This document shows, piece by piece, positions 1 through 9,424 of a stretch of 39,136 nt of DNA. Origin of the DNA: an archaeon (GTDB lineage Archaea; Asgardarchaeota; Thorarchaeia; Thorarchaeales; Thorarchaeaceae); NCBI GenBank assembly GCA_024275415.1, contig JAJRZD010000089.1, positions 1 through 39,136 on the forward strand, written 5' to 3'. The position numbers were made by a program, and so were the translations under genes. Position 1 is the stretch's first letter. Each line of letters begins with the position of its first letter. Under the pieces are notes generated by a model that ran no database searches, had not been told where the DNA came from, and saw only the letters and a list, made by a program, of their open reading frames with translations.

Positions 1-2418
1 AAGGTCTGTGACTCTTTCTGAAAGTATTGTAATGCTCTCTCCAAGACTGCTCACCTCAGCCCGTTTTGCAGCTTGATCCCTCTCGGCAGTTTGCAGGTTG
101 CTCTCGACCTCAGCAAGCTGTTCCCTCAGTTCCCTGTACCTCATACGTATTGCTGATTGCTCTGCGACGAGCCTGCTTCGTTCAGGAGGCTGTGAGGCAT
201 CTAGTTTCTTCAACTCCCTTTCAGCCCTGGCTATTTTAGACTGGAATTCCTTTATCTCATCATCGAGCGCAACGATGCGCTCCTGTTGCTCAGGTATCAT
301 ATCTCGAAGTTTCTTTCGTCTCTCCCAAGTACCACTCCATCTGGTAATCCGGCTGATGAGATCCATCACTTCTTCTCTCTCACGAGCATTCTTCTCAATT
401 TGGCTCATGATATCTGAAACCTGTTTCTGGGCGCCTTTCAACTCCTTCTCTGACTCTTCAAGGCGTGTTTGAAGCGGAGCAGTAGCGATTACCCCTGTGG
501 GTTCTTGTCTAGGATAGCTGACCAGTCGGGATGAAGATGGCTCTACCCTTTGGCCCACGAGTGAAACTGACAAGATGCCATCTTTCAGAGACGTTCGTTC
601 GGAGTCCTGATATTTGGAAGTGACTAGATAGTGTCCGAAGGCCCGTCCCAGTTTATCTACGATTTCAGTATCAAGTTCAATGAGATCCCAAAGCCATCCG
701 ATAGTACCCTTTCGTTTTGGCACATCAGGTTTTTCTACCACATCCACTTCGTCTTTCAGCAGGATGATAGGTGCTTCTGCGCCGAGTTCGTTCCTTATCT
801 TCGTAAGCAGAACATATTCTCTTTCGTCCTCAACAATGAATGAGAACGCCATATGATAGGGGATGACAGCTTCAACGGCGCGGGCATACTCCTCTTTGAC
901 TGATATCACTTCAATGATTGGGCCTAATACGGATTCGAGGTTGTGTTCCTTGACAGCCTTCTTCAGTTCCAGTACATTGTCCGGTATCCTTTTCGTGCTC
1001 TCAGAGAGTTTGATTCTGATATCATCAATTTCCTTCTGGAGCTGTGCTGTCTGACTCACCAACCTGAACCGTTTCTCATTCAGGGACGCCATTTCTCGTT
1101 CGAGGTGTGCCTTCCTTGCCACGAGTTCCTTTTCATCGGTTTTTTCCATGGCACTCCAGACATGTTTCCATTTGTTCTCGATGGAATGGAGTTCTGCCTC
1201 GTCAAGTTGCAGTTTCTCTTGCAGACTCCTGTAGAGAAGATCCTTTCCTCGCAAGTCAGCTTGGAGAGCTCGAAACGTGCTTAGCACCTCAGACCTCTGG
1301 GCGTTCCATTCTGCAAATGCAGCAAGTGAGTTCTCTATCCTTGTCCGCTCTTCGTCTATCTCATCGATACTCTGGGAGAGGTTATGTTGCTCCTCCATCA
1401 TCATCTCCTTTGTTGCACTAATCCGACGCAGGTCTTCTTTTGCCCGTTCTCTCTTTTTCTTGTCAGCAGATACCCTCTTCTCCAGCTCTTTGATCTCATC
1501 CAACGTGGACTTTGTTTCTGCCTCTATCTTTGCGAGCCTTCGTTCTTCTTCCTCAATGCGTGTCGTGATACTGCCCATCTCTCTTTGTAGTTGAGAAACC
1601 TCGGTATCCAATACGTTCTGCCGTTCCTCTTCATTGACTATCTCGGACTCTAACTTGGAGATCTCCTCAAGAATCTCGCCGAGTCCTTTCTCTTTCTCTT
1701 CAATCTCGTCTTTGATGGTATTAATCTTAGATGACAGATCATCCACGGTGGCCCATTTCACTTCTATGTCAAGAGTCCTTTCTTCTTTCAGTAGTTCACG
1801 TTTTCGTTTGAGTCGTTCTATATCCCCCTGAAGCAGCTCGATTTCCCTTTGGACCATCTCAGCCTCTGCTGAAGTAGCATCAAGCCGTTCACGAGCGAAC
1901 TGAACCTTTGTTTCTTCCATGATGATCCTGTCGCGAAGGGAACTCAAACCAGTTCCTTCTTCGATAAGCTTCCTGACTTCCACCGGATCCATATCCCGCA
2001 GAGCATTGATTCGTTCCTGTGGCATGAACACAAGCGGGTTGTCGATATCAAAACCAAGAGTATCCACCAGTGTCTGCAGCTCGGCAGCCTTTACCCTTTT
2101 ACCATCGACATAGGATCTTGGTACTCCGTCCCTTGATATTTTTCTCACAAGACTACGATGTTGTCCATTGACGCGTACTCGTATTTCTACTTCTGCAAGG
2201 TTAGCCCCATGACGAATGAAATCACTCCATTTTGAGTATCGGTTCTCGCGTTGGTTCGAACCTAATGCGAACTTTAGTGCATGGAAGATGGATGTCTTGC
2301 CTGAGCCATTGGGTCCAACGATCACAGTCAAACCTGAATCGAACTGTACCTCTCCCTCGTAAAAGGAGAGGAAATTCTTTAGTCTGACCGACTCCACACT
2401 CACGTTGAACTGCTTCAC
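1..2418 (-). CDS. smc: SMC-family chromosome-structure ATPase, N-terminal part (cut by window edge)
   Basis: Reading frame stays open for 806 codons and runs off the left edge, so the C-terminal coil and Walker B head half are missing. Residues 1-160 form the N-terminal ATPase head with Walker A GPNGSGKT at 35-42. Roughly 175-475 is charged coiled coil. Roughly 485-640 matches an SMC hinge: VLGPIIEV and AVEAVIP are visible, and LVGQRVEPSS sits where SMC hinges have a conserved turn. From about 660 the return coil begins. SMC dimers entrap and organise DNA; Rad50 is unlikely because its zinc hook is absent. Start chosen as GTG at 2418, preceded by GGAAGG and only 4 bases after the stop of the upstream AAA+-like gene, so the two are probably co-transcribed. 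The hinge lacks the usual paired glycines, so this may be a divergent SMC subfamily. Confidence 0.88.
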   Translation of the reverse strand, partial: MKQFNVSVESVRLKNFLSFYEGEVQFDSGLTVIVGPNGSGKTSIFHALKFALGSNQRENRYSKWSDFIRHGANLAEVEIRVRVNGQHRSLVRKISRDGVPRSYVDGKRVKAAELQTLVDTLGFDIDNPLVFMPQERINALRDMDPVEVRKLIEEGTGLSSLRDRIIMEETKVQFARERLDATSAEAEMVQREIELLQGDIERLKRKRELLKEERTLDIEVKWATVDDLSSKINTIKDEIEEKEKGLGEILEEISKLESEIVNEEERQNVLDTEVSQLQREMGSITTRIEEEERRLAKIEAETKSTLDEIKELEKRVSADKKKRERAKEDLRRISATKEMMMEEQHNLSQSIDEIDEERTRIENSLAAFAEWNAQRSEVLSTFRALQADLRGKDLLYRSLQEKLQLDEAELHSIENKWKHVWSAMEKTDEKELVARKAHLEREMASLNEKRFRLVSQTAQLQKEIDDIRIKLSESTKRIPDNVLELKKAVKEHNLESVLGPIIEVISVKEEYARAVEAVIPYHMAFSFIVEDEREYVLLTKIRNELGAEAPIILLKDEVDVVEKPDVPKRKGTIGWLWDLIELDTEIVDKLGRAFGHYLVTSKYQDSERTSLKDGILSVSLVGQRVEPSSSRLVSYPRQEPTGVIATAPLQTRLEESEKELKGAQKQVSDIMSQIEKNAREREEVMDLISRITRWSGTWERRKKLRDMIPEQQERIVALDDEIKEFQSKIARAERELKKLDASQPPERSRLVAEQSAIRMRYRELREQLAEVESNLQTAERDQAAKRAEVSSLGESITILSERVTDL

Positions 2419-2422
2419 ATAC

Positions 2423-3493
2423 TTACCTTCCCATCAGTCTGCTCAATCTGTCCCTTGTGCGCTTGGCTCTCATCAATCGTGTCAACCTGTCTTCGGGATT
2501 TCCAGTAAGGAGAAATGGATACCTGCTCAGGAATTCGCTATCTCCCCGAGTGAGTGGGAGGCTCCCGTTGAGGGTTTCGATGACCCTCTGGGTCTGTTGA
2601 AAGTCGTCCCCCACGGCCAACAGGTACAGCTGGTCCAAAAAATCATCGGGAAACTGCGCGTCAACTGTCGGATATGCGGGGATGTGACTCCCTTTTGCGG
2701 TGATGTTGATGTACTCGCGGGTTTCTTTCCTTGTAAGGGCAACGATGCCTATAGACTGAAGCATCTTCTCAAGTTCTGTCCTCGAGTACGGCTTTGTTTC
2801 CTGTGGGACATCTGTCAGGAATGCCGTTGCCAGATGAAGGATGTCCGAGAAACCCCATCCCTCTGTCAGCTCTGAAACCAGCGCTGGATCGAGGTCTTTC
2901 CTCTCGCCTAGTAATTGTTCAATGATAGTCTTCCGTTCTTCGTAAGTGGGGGGCTCAAATAGGTATACGCGGTCAAAGATGGACAGCACTCCCTCTTCGA
3001 TTCTTTCAGGGTGCAATGTAGCTCCCACAATCAGAATCTCGTCATTGTCCCATAAGGATTCTTTCAGGATGTCCATGAATGAAGATGCATGTTCCGTATC
3101 TTTCCGTGCAATCACATCGACCTTATCGAGATAGATTATGGCTGGAGAGTTGCGTTTTGCCACCTCTATCAAGGTTCTGAGAGAGTTGGTCATCTGTTGG
3201 GTATCACCCAGCGACTGTTCGATTCTTAGCCTGATGAGATTCATTGGCATCTCATATGCAACATGGTGAGCAAATGCTTCAAAGTCGGTTCCCGGGTTCC
3301 CGATAAGCAGTACTCTGCCACCGAACACAAGTCCCTTTGAGTGTACTTTCTCCTTAGTCGTCCCAAACTGGGTTAATGCCGAATGGAATGCCTTTGCCCT
3401 TGATATGACAGTAGGTTGCCCTACTCTGTTTGGATCGAGTTCCTCCGGCTCCTGTATGAGTATGTTCTCAGTCATGTCATGTGAATCACTCAC
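2423..3493 (-). CDS. AAA+-fold protein with degenerate ATPase motifs, upstream of smc
   Basis: The 356-residue protein has a AAA+ layout. The P-loop position (65-72) reads GNPGTDFE, so the Lys-Thr/Ser that binds nucleotide phosphate is absent. The Walker B position (119-126) reads IIYLDKVD, with Asp kept but the catalytic Glu replaced by Lys. The sensor-1 region reads GATLHPE where AAA+ proteins usually have an Asn. The DRVYLFEPP segment and a helical lid follow (about 175-265), then a C-terminal region of unknown type. It is therefore likely unable to hydrolyse ATP by the normal mechanism and may be a structural partner or scaffold. Start is GTG at 3493 behind GAGGGGTG; an in-frame ATG lies at 3475. 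It is the promoter-proximal gene of a tight pair with smc (4-base gap), which suggests a role with SMC. The specific function is not recognised. Confidence 0.8.
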   Translation of the reverse strand: MSDSHDMTENILIQEPEELDPNRVGQPTVISRAKAFHSALTQFGTTKEKVHSKGLVFGGRVLLIGNPGTDFEAFAHHVAYEMPMNLIRLRIEQSLGDTQQMTNSLRTLIEVAKRNSPAIIYLDKVDVIARKDTEHASSFMDILKESLWDNDEILIVGATLHPERIEEGVLSIFDRVYLFEPPTYEERKTIIEQLLGERKDLDPALVSELTEGWGFSDILHLATAFLTDVPQETKPYSRTELEKMLQSIGIVALTRKETREYINITAKGSHIPAYPTVDAQFPDDFLDQLYLLAVGDDFQQTQRVIETLNGSLPLTRGDSEFLSRYPFLLTGNPEDRLTRLMRAKRTRDRLSRLMGR

Positions 3494-3645
3494 TATTGCA
3501 CCCCTCGGCAGTTAATCTATTGAAACCTGAATACATATTATCTCTTCGAAGTAACCTTTTTTCAGCGCCATTTAGAATATCCATTTCGCGCCTGATGGTA
3601 TCAATCTTAAGAGGAAGTTCCTAATCTTGAATATGTTGTGAGGTC

Positions 3646-5361
3646 ATGACCAAAACGAGCGAACCCCTGCGTGAGAGCATCTGGAACGCGATTGCTACAG
3701 TCGAAAGTAGGGGACTCTTTGTTCACAGTGAAGAGCTTCCCCTCAAGTTCAAGCAAAGTTCTCGTTCGAGTTCAAAGACCCGTACAGTCAAGTTGCCTTT
3801 AATCGTTGGTGCTTGCATCCTGAACTCGTTGGTTCCTCGCTCAGCGATGCTTCTTGTTGGGGGACACGGTGGTGGGAAGACAACCCTGATCAAGTTACTT
3901 GGGAGAATGCTCACAGGCAAGACCCTCGATGAGATTGACGGCGGTGTACTCAGGGGACACCCGCAGCTCACCGAAGAGAAGATGGTAGCAACGCTCCGTC
4001 CTGGTCCTCTAATGAAGGACGGGCTCGAAGTAGTGGTGTGGCGTCAATTCATCACGAATTTCTGGAAGATAATCGATGAGGTCAATCGACTTACCCCCCA
4101 CGCCCAGAACATCCTCCTCTCAATGCTTGCCGAGGGTGAGTTGAAGTATTATGATGAAGTCATGCATTGCGATGACTATTGTCTGTACGCCACGATGAAT
4201 CCAACAGATAGCGGGACATTTGACTTGGCGCCCCCATTTCTGGATCGATTCGGTATCGCTGTCCCCATTACCATGCCCACTGTGAACGACCTCGAGCTGA
4301 TACTTGCATCTCGCGACGAACGGCTTTTTGGGTACGACGAGTTATGGCAAGTACCTGCGATTACGACTGAGGAAGACCTGCTCACCATATGGAATCTGGC
4401 GGACAAGGTCGCTGTTTCCCCTGATGCCTCCGAATTCATGCGTTCTCTGGTCCGTGAGTTTGGTGCCTGTATACGAGTCGATAAGAGCCAGAGTCACAGT
4501 CTGACTGTCGAAACTGGCCTTTGTGATGGCTGTCACTATAACACTGCAAAGAGCGTGTGCAACAAGGTCATCATTCCTCTAAGTGTGCGTGCGGTGAAAG
4601 ATCTCAACAGGTACTGCAAGGCTGCTGCTTGGCTGGTCGGAGCTTCTGAAGTGGGCATCGAACTGGTAAAATCCATTGCACCTCTTGTCTTCTGGCATAG
4701 AACCAAGTACGTTTCTGAAGGGGTCGAGAAGTCTCCGTATTTCGGGAATACCTACGAGTACACAAAACATCTGGTTGAATTAGCCACACAGCGATTTGCC
4801 CAGCGCAAGTCTGCAATTCAGTTGATGGACCGATTGAAACAGGGCGATGGTGGCAAGGAACTGCTCAAAGAGCTGGCGGAGATGGGAAAGAGTGACCTGC
4901 TTGTACGACTCGATTACTTGAGGCTGGCAAAGGATCTGAAGCGTCCGGTATATGCTACTATGGTGAAGAACATCGAGAAGGCAATCAAGTCAACCAATGT
5001 GAAGAACCTGACAAGACTCCAGCAAGACTTGCTTGGGAAACCTGACTTCCCGAACCGAAGCATGTTACTTGGTCGGATCTCTGAAGAGTTACATCGGTTG
5101 ACGCTCTCGCAGTTCACGTTGACCTTTGAACAATGGCAGGAACTCTGGACAGATATCAGCCTGAGAATTCCGAGAGCAACGAGCATCCTGAAGGATACCC
5201 TGAACCCTCCGCGAAGAAAGGTCGTACGAACTGATGGTATCACCCTTGTTATCTACGTGACTGGCAGTTCTCCGGAATCTCCAGTATTCATCGAGGTTTC
5301 TGGGAGTGCTCAAGCATTGGAGATAAAGAAGCAAATCGAGAAACACCTGAATGAGGGATGA
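3646..5361 (+). CDS. MoxR-family AAA+ ATPase with a cysteine cluster
   Basis: MoxR-type AAA+ ATPases act as chaperones, usually with a von Willebrand A partner encoded next door, as here. Visible motifs are Walker A GGHGGGKT (72-79), Walker B KIIDE (141-145), sensor-1 Asn in TMNP (about 185) and a candidate arginine finger in FLDRFG (about 201). After the ATPase core a segment holds Cys275, Cys293, Cys296 and Cys305 (CDGC then C after eight residues), spaced like a metal or Fe-S site. This is not part of the ordinary MoxR core. The remaining 250 residues are mostly helical and of unknown role. At 571 residues it is longer than a typical MoxR (about 300-350). The ATG at 3646 follows GAGGTC; its stop is 6 bases before the next start, so the pair is an operon. 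The target is unknown. Confidence 0.88.
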   Translation: MTKTSEPLRESIWNAIATVESRGLFVHSEELPLKFKQSSRSSSKTRTVKLPLIVGACILNSLVPRSAMLLVGGHGGGKTTLIKLLGRMLTGKTLDEIDGGVLRGHPQLTEEKMVATLRPGPLMKDGLEVVVWRQFITNFWKIIDEVNRLTPHAQNILLSMLAEGELKYYDEVMHCDDYCLYATMNPTDSGTFDLAPPFLDRFGIAVPITMPTVNDLELILASRDERLFGYDELWQVPAITTEEDLLTIWNLADKVAVSPDASEFMRSLVREFGACIRVDKSQSHSLTVETGLCDGCHYNTAKSVCNKVIIPLSVRAVKDLNRYCKAAAWLVGASEVGIELVKSIAPLVFWHRTKYVSEGVEKSPYFGNTYEYTKHLVELATQRFAQRKSAIQLMDRLKQGDGGKELLKELAEMGKSDLLVRLDYLRLAKDLKRPVYATMVKNIEKAIKSTNVKNLTRLQQDLLGKPDFPNRSMLLGRISEELHRLTLSQFTLTFEQWQELWTDISLRIPRATSILKDTLNPPRRKVVRTDGITLVIYVTGSSPESPVFIEVSGSAQALEIKKQIEKHLNEG

Positions 5362-5367
5362 TATACA

Positions 5368-7056
5368 TTGGACGCGTCTGGAGATTTTGAATCGGCTGCA
5401 AGACAGGCATGGTCGCAGGCTATCTCGGATTTCTATCACCCACCACTACCCGAGCCTGTCATCGAGCATGATGAGAAGGCATCTTCATTCTTCTACATTG
5501 ACTCTGGGTCTTGGACAGTCCACCTGAATACGGCTGGAGTCCCCCAGAGTATGGATGCCGAGACCGCAGAGCCATTCCTTCGTTCCATCAGCCACCATGA
5601 GATCCAACATTACCTTCTCTGCCCCTTCGATGGCGTGACCAATGGGATGATGTTCTCGGCAGCAAGGAAACATCTGCCTGATGACCTTGCCATGTTCGTG
5701 TGCAATGTCTTTGCCGATCTGGTGGTGGATTCGTTTCTTCTCAAGAGATACCAAAATATCACATGGTCACGAATAACAGAGTCAATCCGTGACTCAGCGA
5801 TTCGTACGCAGGATCATAGCCCTCTTTGGATTCTTGTAATTGCAGTGTATCATCATATGTGGGGTTTTCCACTACCAGATATTCGCATAGATGATGAAAC
5901 ACTTCATCGGGTCGCTAAGGACATAGTAATAATCGCTTCAAAGCACATCGACACAGAACGCAAGTGGCCAAAGGCAACTGATGAGATAGCGAAAGTGATT
6001 GCAGAATGGCTACCTGACCCCGAGGACGAATTGGGAGGCACTGGGTTAAAGGAATCACCAGGGGACGGTTCGTTGTTAGTCCCTTCAGACCTCGATGGTG
6101 TGATGGGCAGTCCTGTTGAGAATAGGAACGGTGACCGTGCAAGGAAGTGTCTTCATCCAGAAGAAATGTCGATATCTGAGGATGAGTTGGAACGTCTGGC
6201 GCGAGAAGTAGAGGCTCGTGGAGGTTCGTTCAAGGATCTTGAGGCTGTCTATATGATCTCGGGCGGAGGCACAATGACTAAGGACTGGATACGGTTCTGG
6301 TATAGGGCAAAATCCCGAGGACTGTTGCGATTCCATGTCACATCACTACGTCCCAGTGGGGAAGTTCCTCTGACACCTAGCGCATGGCGATTGGGAGACC
6401 CTATTGAAGAACTGGATATCGTGCAATCCCTTCAGGCGTTCCCTGTGCTTGTCCCGAATATGTCTACCCGACGATGGATACGCACGGTTTCATACGGAGA
6501 GTCAAGCCACAAGTCATTGCCTGATCTCCTACTAGTATTGGACTCAAGCGGTTCGATGCAATGGTCGATGGGGGCAAAGGATCTTCGAGGTGAATATCAC
6601 GTCGCTCTAGTTTCTGCATTTGCTGCGATGGACACCTCTCTCAGAAGAGGCTGCAAGGTCGCAGCCATAAACTTCTCAGGAAGCATCCTGAAGTCGGGAT
6701 GGACTCGGGAGCGTTCTGAGCTGGAACGAGTTCTCATGGCATACCAAGGTGGGGGCACAGTCATGCCAGTCAAGGACATCAAAACACTCTGCAATGAATC
6801 CGTTTCGCCAGTAATGAGCATCATTATCACTGATGCTGGTGTCTCGAATTGGAACCCCTTTGTCAAGACAATAGCCAGTCTTGCCAAGAATGGCCATAAG
6901 ATGTTTATCTTCCATATAGGGGGGAATGCAAAACCTTCAAAGTCCATTCAAGAACTTGAACGCGCTGGAGCAACTATCATTCCAGTTTCTTCGGCGAAGG
7001 AATTGCCCGGATTGGTGGTGTCTGAAGTCCGTCGTGTGTATTCTAAAGACACCTAA
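5368..7056 (+). CDS. VWA-domain protein with N-terminal HExxH metallopeptidase-like region (partner of MoxR)
   Basis: The C-terminal von Willebrand A domain begins near residue 384, with MIDAS motif DSSGSM at 392-397, a GGGT segment near 467 and ITDAG near 488. The N-terminal half contains HEIQH at 77-81, fitting the zinc-binding HExxH consensus, followed by an acidic FADLVVD segment near 115-121 that could supply a third ligand. This layout resembles DUF2201-type proteins (putative metallopeptidase plus VWA-like domain), which are often encoded beside MoxR ATPases. That assignment is from memory of the family. Start is TTG at 5368 with GAGGGA nine bases upstream; no ATG or GTG fits the frame nearby. 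It probably works as the adaptor or effector of the upstream ATPase. Whether the HExxH site is catalytic cannot be told from sequence. Confidence 0.86.
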   Translation: MDASGDFESAARQAWSQAISDFYHPPLPEPVIEHDEKASSFFYIDSGSWTVHLNTAGVPQSMDAETAEPFLRSISHHEIQHYLLCPFDGVTNGMMFSAARKHLPDDLAMFVCNVFADLVVDSFLLKRYQNITWSRITESIRDSAIRTQDHSPLWILVIAVYHHMWGFPLPDIRIDDETLHRVAKDIVIIASKHIDTERKWPKATDEIAKVIAEWLPDPEDELGGTGLKESPGDGSLLVPSDLDGVMGSPVENRNGDRARKCLHPEEMSISEDELERLAREVEARGGSFKDLEAVYMISGGGTMTKDWIRFWYRAKSRGLLRFHVTSLRPSGEVPLTPSAWRLGDPIEELDIVQSLQAFPVLVPNMSTRRWIRTVSYGESSHKSLPDLLLVLDSSGSMQWSMGAKDLRGEYHVALVSAFAAMDTSLRRGCKVAAINFSGSILKSGWTRERSELERVLMAYQGGGTVMPVKDIKTLCNESVSPVMSIIITDAGVSNWNPFVKTIASLAKNGHKMFIFHIGGNAKPSKSIQELERAGATIIPVSSAKELPGLVVSEVRRVYSKDT

Positions 7057-7139
7057 ACCTTTATCTAAGCCACTGAGGGGCGTCGGCGACGTGTCTCAAT
7101 TCCCATTCATGGACACCTCCGACACGAGGCAGTGTTACA

Positions 7140-7991
7140 ATGTACGAGATTACAAAAAAGAAGGTGCTAGCCAATGTTGGCGGTGCACGTACAACACTAA
7201 TGGTCGTGAAGGCCCCCGATGTGGCGCGAGTATGTCTACCCGGACAATTCGTTATGATTCGCGTCAATGAAACCGGGGAACGAATTCCTCTTACTGTGGC
7301 TGATTTTGATAGGGATCGAGGAGAGGTGACAATCGTCTTTCAGGAAGTAGGAAAGACGACCAAGCTTCTTGGAACGCTTGAAGAAGGCGAATTCATCCAA
7401 GACTTCGTTGGACCGCTCGGAAAGGCCACTCCAGCCGATAAGAAGTATGGTACAGTCGTCGCTATCGGTGGTGGTTGCGGAAGTGCGATAGCATATCCTG
7501 TCGCCAGAGCTTTCAAGGATGCTGGCAACTATCTCATTACAATCAACGGCGCACGTAGCATGGACTTCCTTATCTATCGTGATGAGATGAAGTCCATCAG
7601 CGATGAGTGGTACGAGACCACTGACGATGGTTCCTGTGGCGTCCATGGATTTGTTACTACTGTGCTGGCTGACCTTATTGAAAAGGGACGCGACATTGAC
7701 TTGGTCTTTGCAGTGGGCCCGGTTCCAATGATGAAGTTCGTAGCGAAGACGACCGAGTCTAAGGGGATTCACACGATTGTGAGCCTGAACAGTATCATGG
7801 TCGATGGTACAGGGATGTGTGGTGCTTGTCGTGTGTCAGTAGGAGGTCAGATGAAATTCTCATGTGTTGACGGACCCGAGTTTGACGGTCATCAAGTCGA
7901 TTTTGATGAACTCATGAGACGATTGGAAGCCTACAAGGAAAAGGAAGCTATCTCCTTGGAAGAATGGGAGAAGCAGGCTGGAGGTAGATAA
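7140..7991 (+). CDS. nfnA: NfnA / SudB-type FAD and [2Fe-2S] subunit of NADH-dependent ferredoxin:NADP+ oxidoreductase
   Basis: Ferredoxin-reductase-like protein of 283 residues, near the usual NfnA length. Residues 1-95 form the FAD barrel, 100-210 the NAD(P)-binding part (VAIGGGCGSAIAYPVA, then AVGPVPMM). A C-terminal [2Fe-2S] motif has Cys227, Cys230 and Cys242, with Asp222 where Thermotoga NfnA uses an Asp ligand beside three Cys. In characterised enzymes this subunit carries the NADH site, and with NfnB it couples NADH, NADPH and reduced ferredoxin by flavin-based electron bifurcation. The same family has been studied as sulfide dehydrogenase (Sud). The next gene starts two bases after this stop behind GGAGGT, which supports translation of an A/B pair. 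Cytoplasmic. Bifurcating direction and true cofactor preference are inferred from family. Confidence 0.87.
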   Translation: MYEITKKKVLANVGGARTTLMVVKAPDVARVCLPGQFVMIRVNETGERIPLTVADFDRDRGEVTIVFQEVGKTTKLLGTLEEGEFIQDFVGPLGKATPADKKYGTVVAIGGGCGSAIAYPVARAFKDAGNYLITINGARSMDFLIYRDEMKSISDEWYETTDDGSCGVHGFVTTVLADLIEKGRDIDLVFAVGPVPMMKFVAKTTESKGIHTIVSLNSIMVDGTGMCGACRVSVGGQMKFSCVDGPEFDGHQVDFDELMRRLEAYKEKEAISLEEWEKQAGGR

Positions 7992-7993
7992 GG

Positions 7994-9412
7994 ATGGCAG
8001 ATGAGAAGCCGAAACGCAAACGAAAGCCTCCCACAAAGAAGGTTCCTATGCCCGAGCAAGATCCTGATGTTAGAAGACGAAACTTTGAGGAAGTAGCATT
8101 GGGCTACACCGCCGAGCAGGCAATCGAGGAAGCAATGAAATGCTTACAATGTCGGAACCCGAAATGCATCAGTGGGTGTCCTGTTGAAGTGCCAATCAAG
8201 CAATTCGTTGAGTTGGTACAAGAAGGCAAATTCGTCGAGGCTGCAATGAAGATCAAGGAAACAAACAGCCTTCCTGCTGTCTGTGGTCGAGTCTGTCCAC
8301 AGGAAACCCAGTGTGAGGCATCATGCATCTATGGGATCAGGAACGAGCCAATCGCTATTGGCAGACTTGAACGCTTTGTCGCAGATTTTGCCCGGCAGAA
8401 GGGTGAGGATCTCCCCGAGCTTCCGCCAAAGATTGGCAAGAAAGTGGCTGTGATAGGGTGTGGTCCCGCAGGCTTGACCTGCGCTGGAGACCTCATTCTG
8501 CTCGGCTATGATGTGACTATCTTCGAAGCCTTCCACAAGGGCGGTGGTGTACTCCAGTATGGTATTCCCGAGTTCCGGTTGCCAAAGGATATTGTCGATG
8601 CTGAGATAGAGTATCTACAGAGGCTCGGTGTCGATATCAAATACAACTTCGTTATCGGGAAGATTCGTACCATCAAAGAGCTGATGGAAGTTGATGGATA
8701 CGAGGCTGTGTTCATTGGTTCAGGCGCTGGTGCTCCAAACTTCATGCACATTGAAGGGATGAATCTCGTGGATGTCTTCTCAGCCAACGAGTTCTTGACC
8801 CGTGTGAACCTCATGAAGGGCTATCGGTTCCCTGAATATGACACGCCCGTTAACATCGGGAATAAAGTTGCAGTCATCGGTGGTGGCAATGTCGCCATGG
8901 ACGCAGCTAGAACCTCATTGAGACTGGGTGCCGAGGAAGTCTACATAGTGTACCGCCGTGCTCGTGAACAAATGCCTGCACGAGCAGAGGAGATCCATCA
9001 TGCTGAGGAGGAAGGTGTTCAGTTCAAGCTCCTCATGAATCCTGTAGAGGTTCTCGGTGACGGTGCCAAGCATGTGATTGGCATGAAGTGTATCCGGATG
9101 GAACTCGGAGAACCCGACGCTTCCGGACGACGCAGACCTGTGCCCATTCCCAATTCCGAGTTTGTGCTGGACGTTGACATGGTGATTGTAGCGATTGGAA
9201 ACTCTCCAAACCCCATCATCCCCTCGACGACCCCGGGTCTGTCTGTAAGCAAATGGGGCACGATTGAGATTGACGAAGAAACAGGGATGACAACCGTTCC
9301 TGGTGTGTTCGCCGGTGGTGATATCGTCACTGGTGCAGCTACTGTGATTAGCGCGATGGGCGCTGGCAAGAGAGCTGCAAGAGGGATACATGAGTATCTG
9401 TCAAAGAATTAA
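7994..9412 (+). CDS. nfnB: NfnB / glutamate-synthase-small-chain-like flavoprotein subunit
   Basis: Length of 472 residues fits NfnB/SudA. The N-terminal region carries two Fe-S motifs: Cys50, 53, 58, 62 and Cys97, 101, 107, 111. An FAD-binding GCGPAG motif lies near 150 and a second dinucleotide fold, IGGGNVAMDAA, near 295. The C-terminal AGGDIVTGAATV is the FAD-closing motif of this family. In NfnAB this subunit holds the bifurcating FAD, both [4Fe-4S] clusters and the NADPH and ferredoxin sites. The gene is often annotated as glutamate synthase small chain, but no large-chain gene is present and the adjacent NfnA-like partner makes the oxidoreductase the better call. Residues 1-20 are a basic extension. 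A hairpin with a T-rich tail follows the stop, so the operon probably ends here. Confidence 0.87.
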   Translation: MADEKPKRKRKPPTKKVPMPEQDPDVRRRNFEEVALGYTAEQAIEEAMKCLQCRNPKCISGCPVEVPIKQFVELVQEGKFVEAAMKIKETNSLPAVCGRVCPQETQCEASCIYGIRNEPIAIGRLERFVADFARQKGEDLPELPPKIGKKVAVIGCGPAGLTCAGDLILLGYDVTIFEAFHKGGGVLQYGIPEFRLPKDIVDAEIEYLQRLGVDIKYNFVIGKIRTIKELMEVDGYEAVFIGSGAGAPNFMHIEGMNLVDVFSANEFLTRVNLMKGYRFPEYDTPVNIGNKVAVIGGGNVAMDAARTSLRLGAEEVYIVYRRAREQMPARAEEIHHAEEEGVQFKLLMNPVEVLGDGAKHVIGMKCIRMELGEPDASGRRRPVPIPNSEFVLDVDMVIVAIGNSPNPIIPSTTPGLSVSKWGTIEIDEETGMTTVPGVFAGGDIVTGAATVISAMGAGKRAARGIHEYLSKN

Positions 9413-9424
9413 GTCAAGAGATGA

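Noticed and set aside
2405..2875. 156-codon plus frame opposite the AAA+-like gene
   Set aside because: Shadow of the minus-strand gene, Cys- and Pro-rich with no family pattern.
3641..3651. GGTCATGACC palindrome over the MoxR start codon
   Set aside because: A 10-bp palindrome can arise by chance and overlaps the ribosome site; there is no second copy to support an operator.
7994..9412. Glutamate synthase small subunit
   Set aside because: Sequence alone could give that label, but the neighbouring NfnA-like gene and absence of a large subunit favour NfnB.
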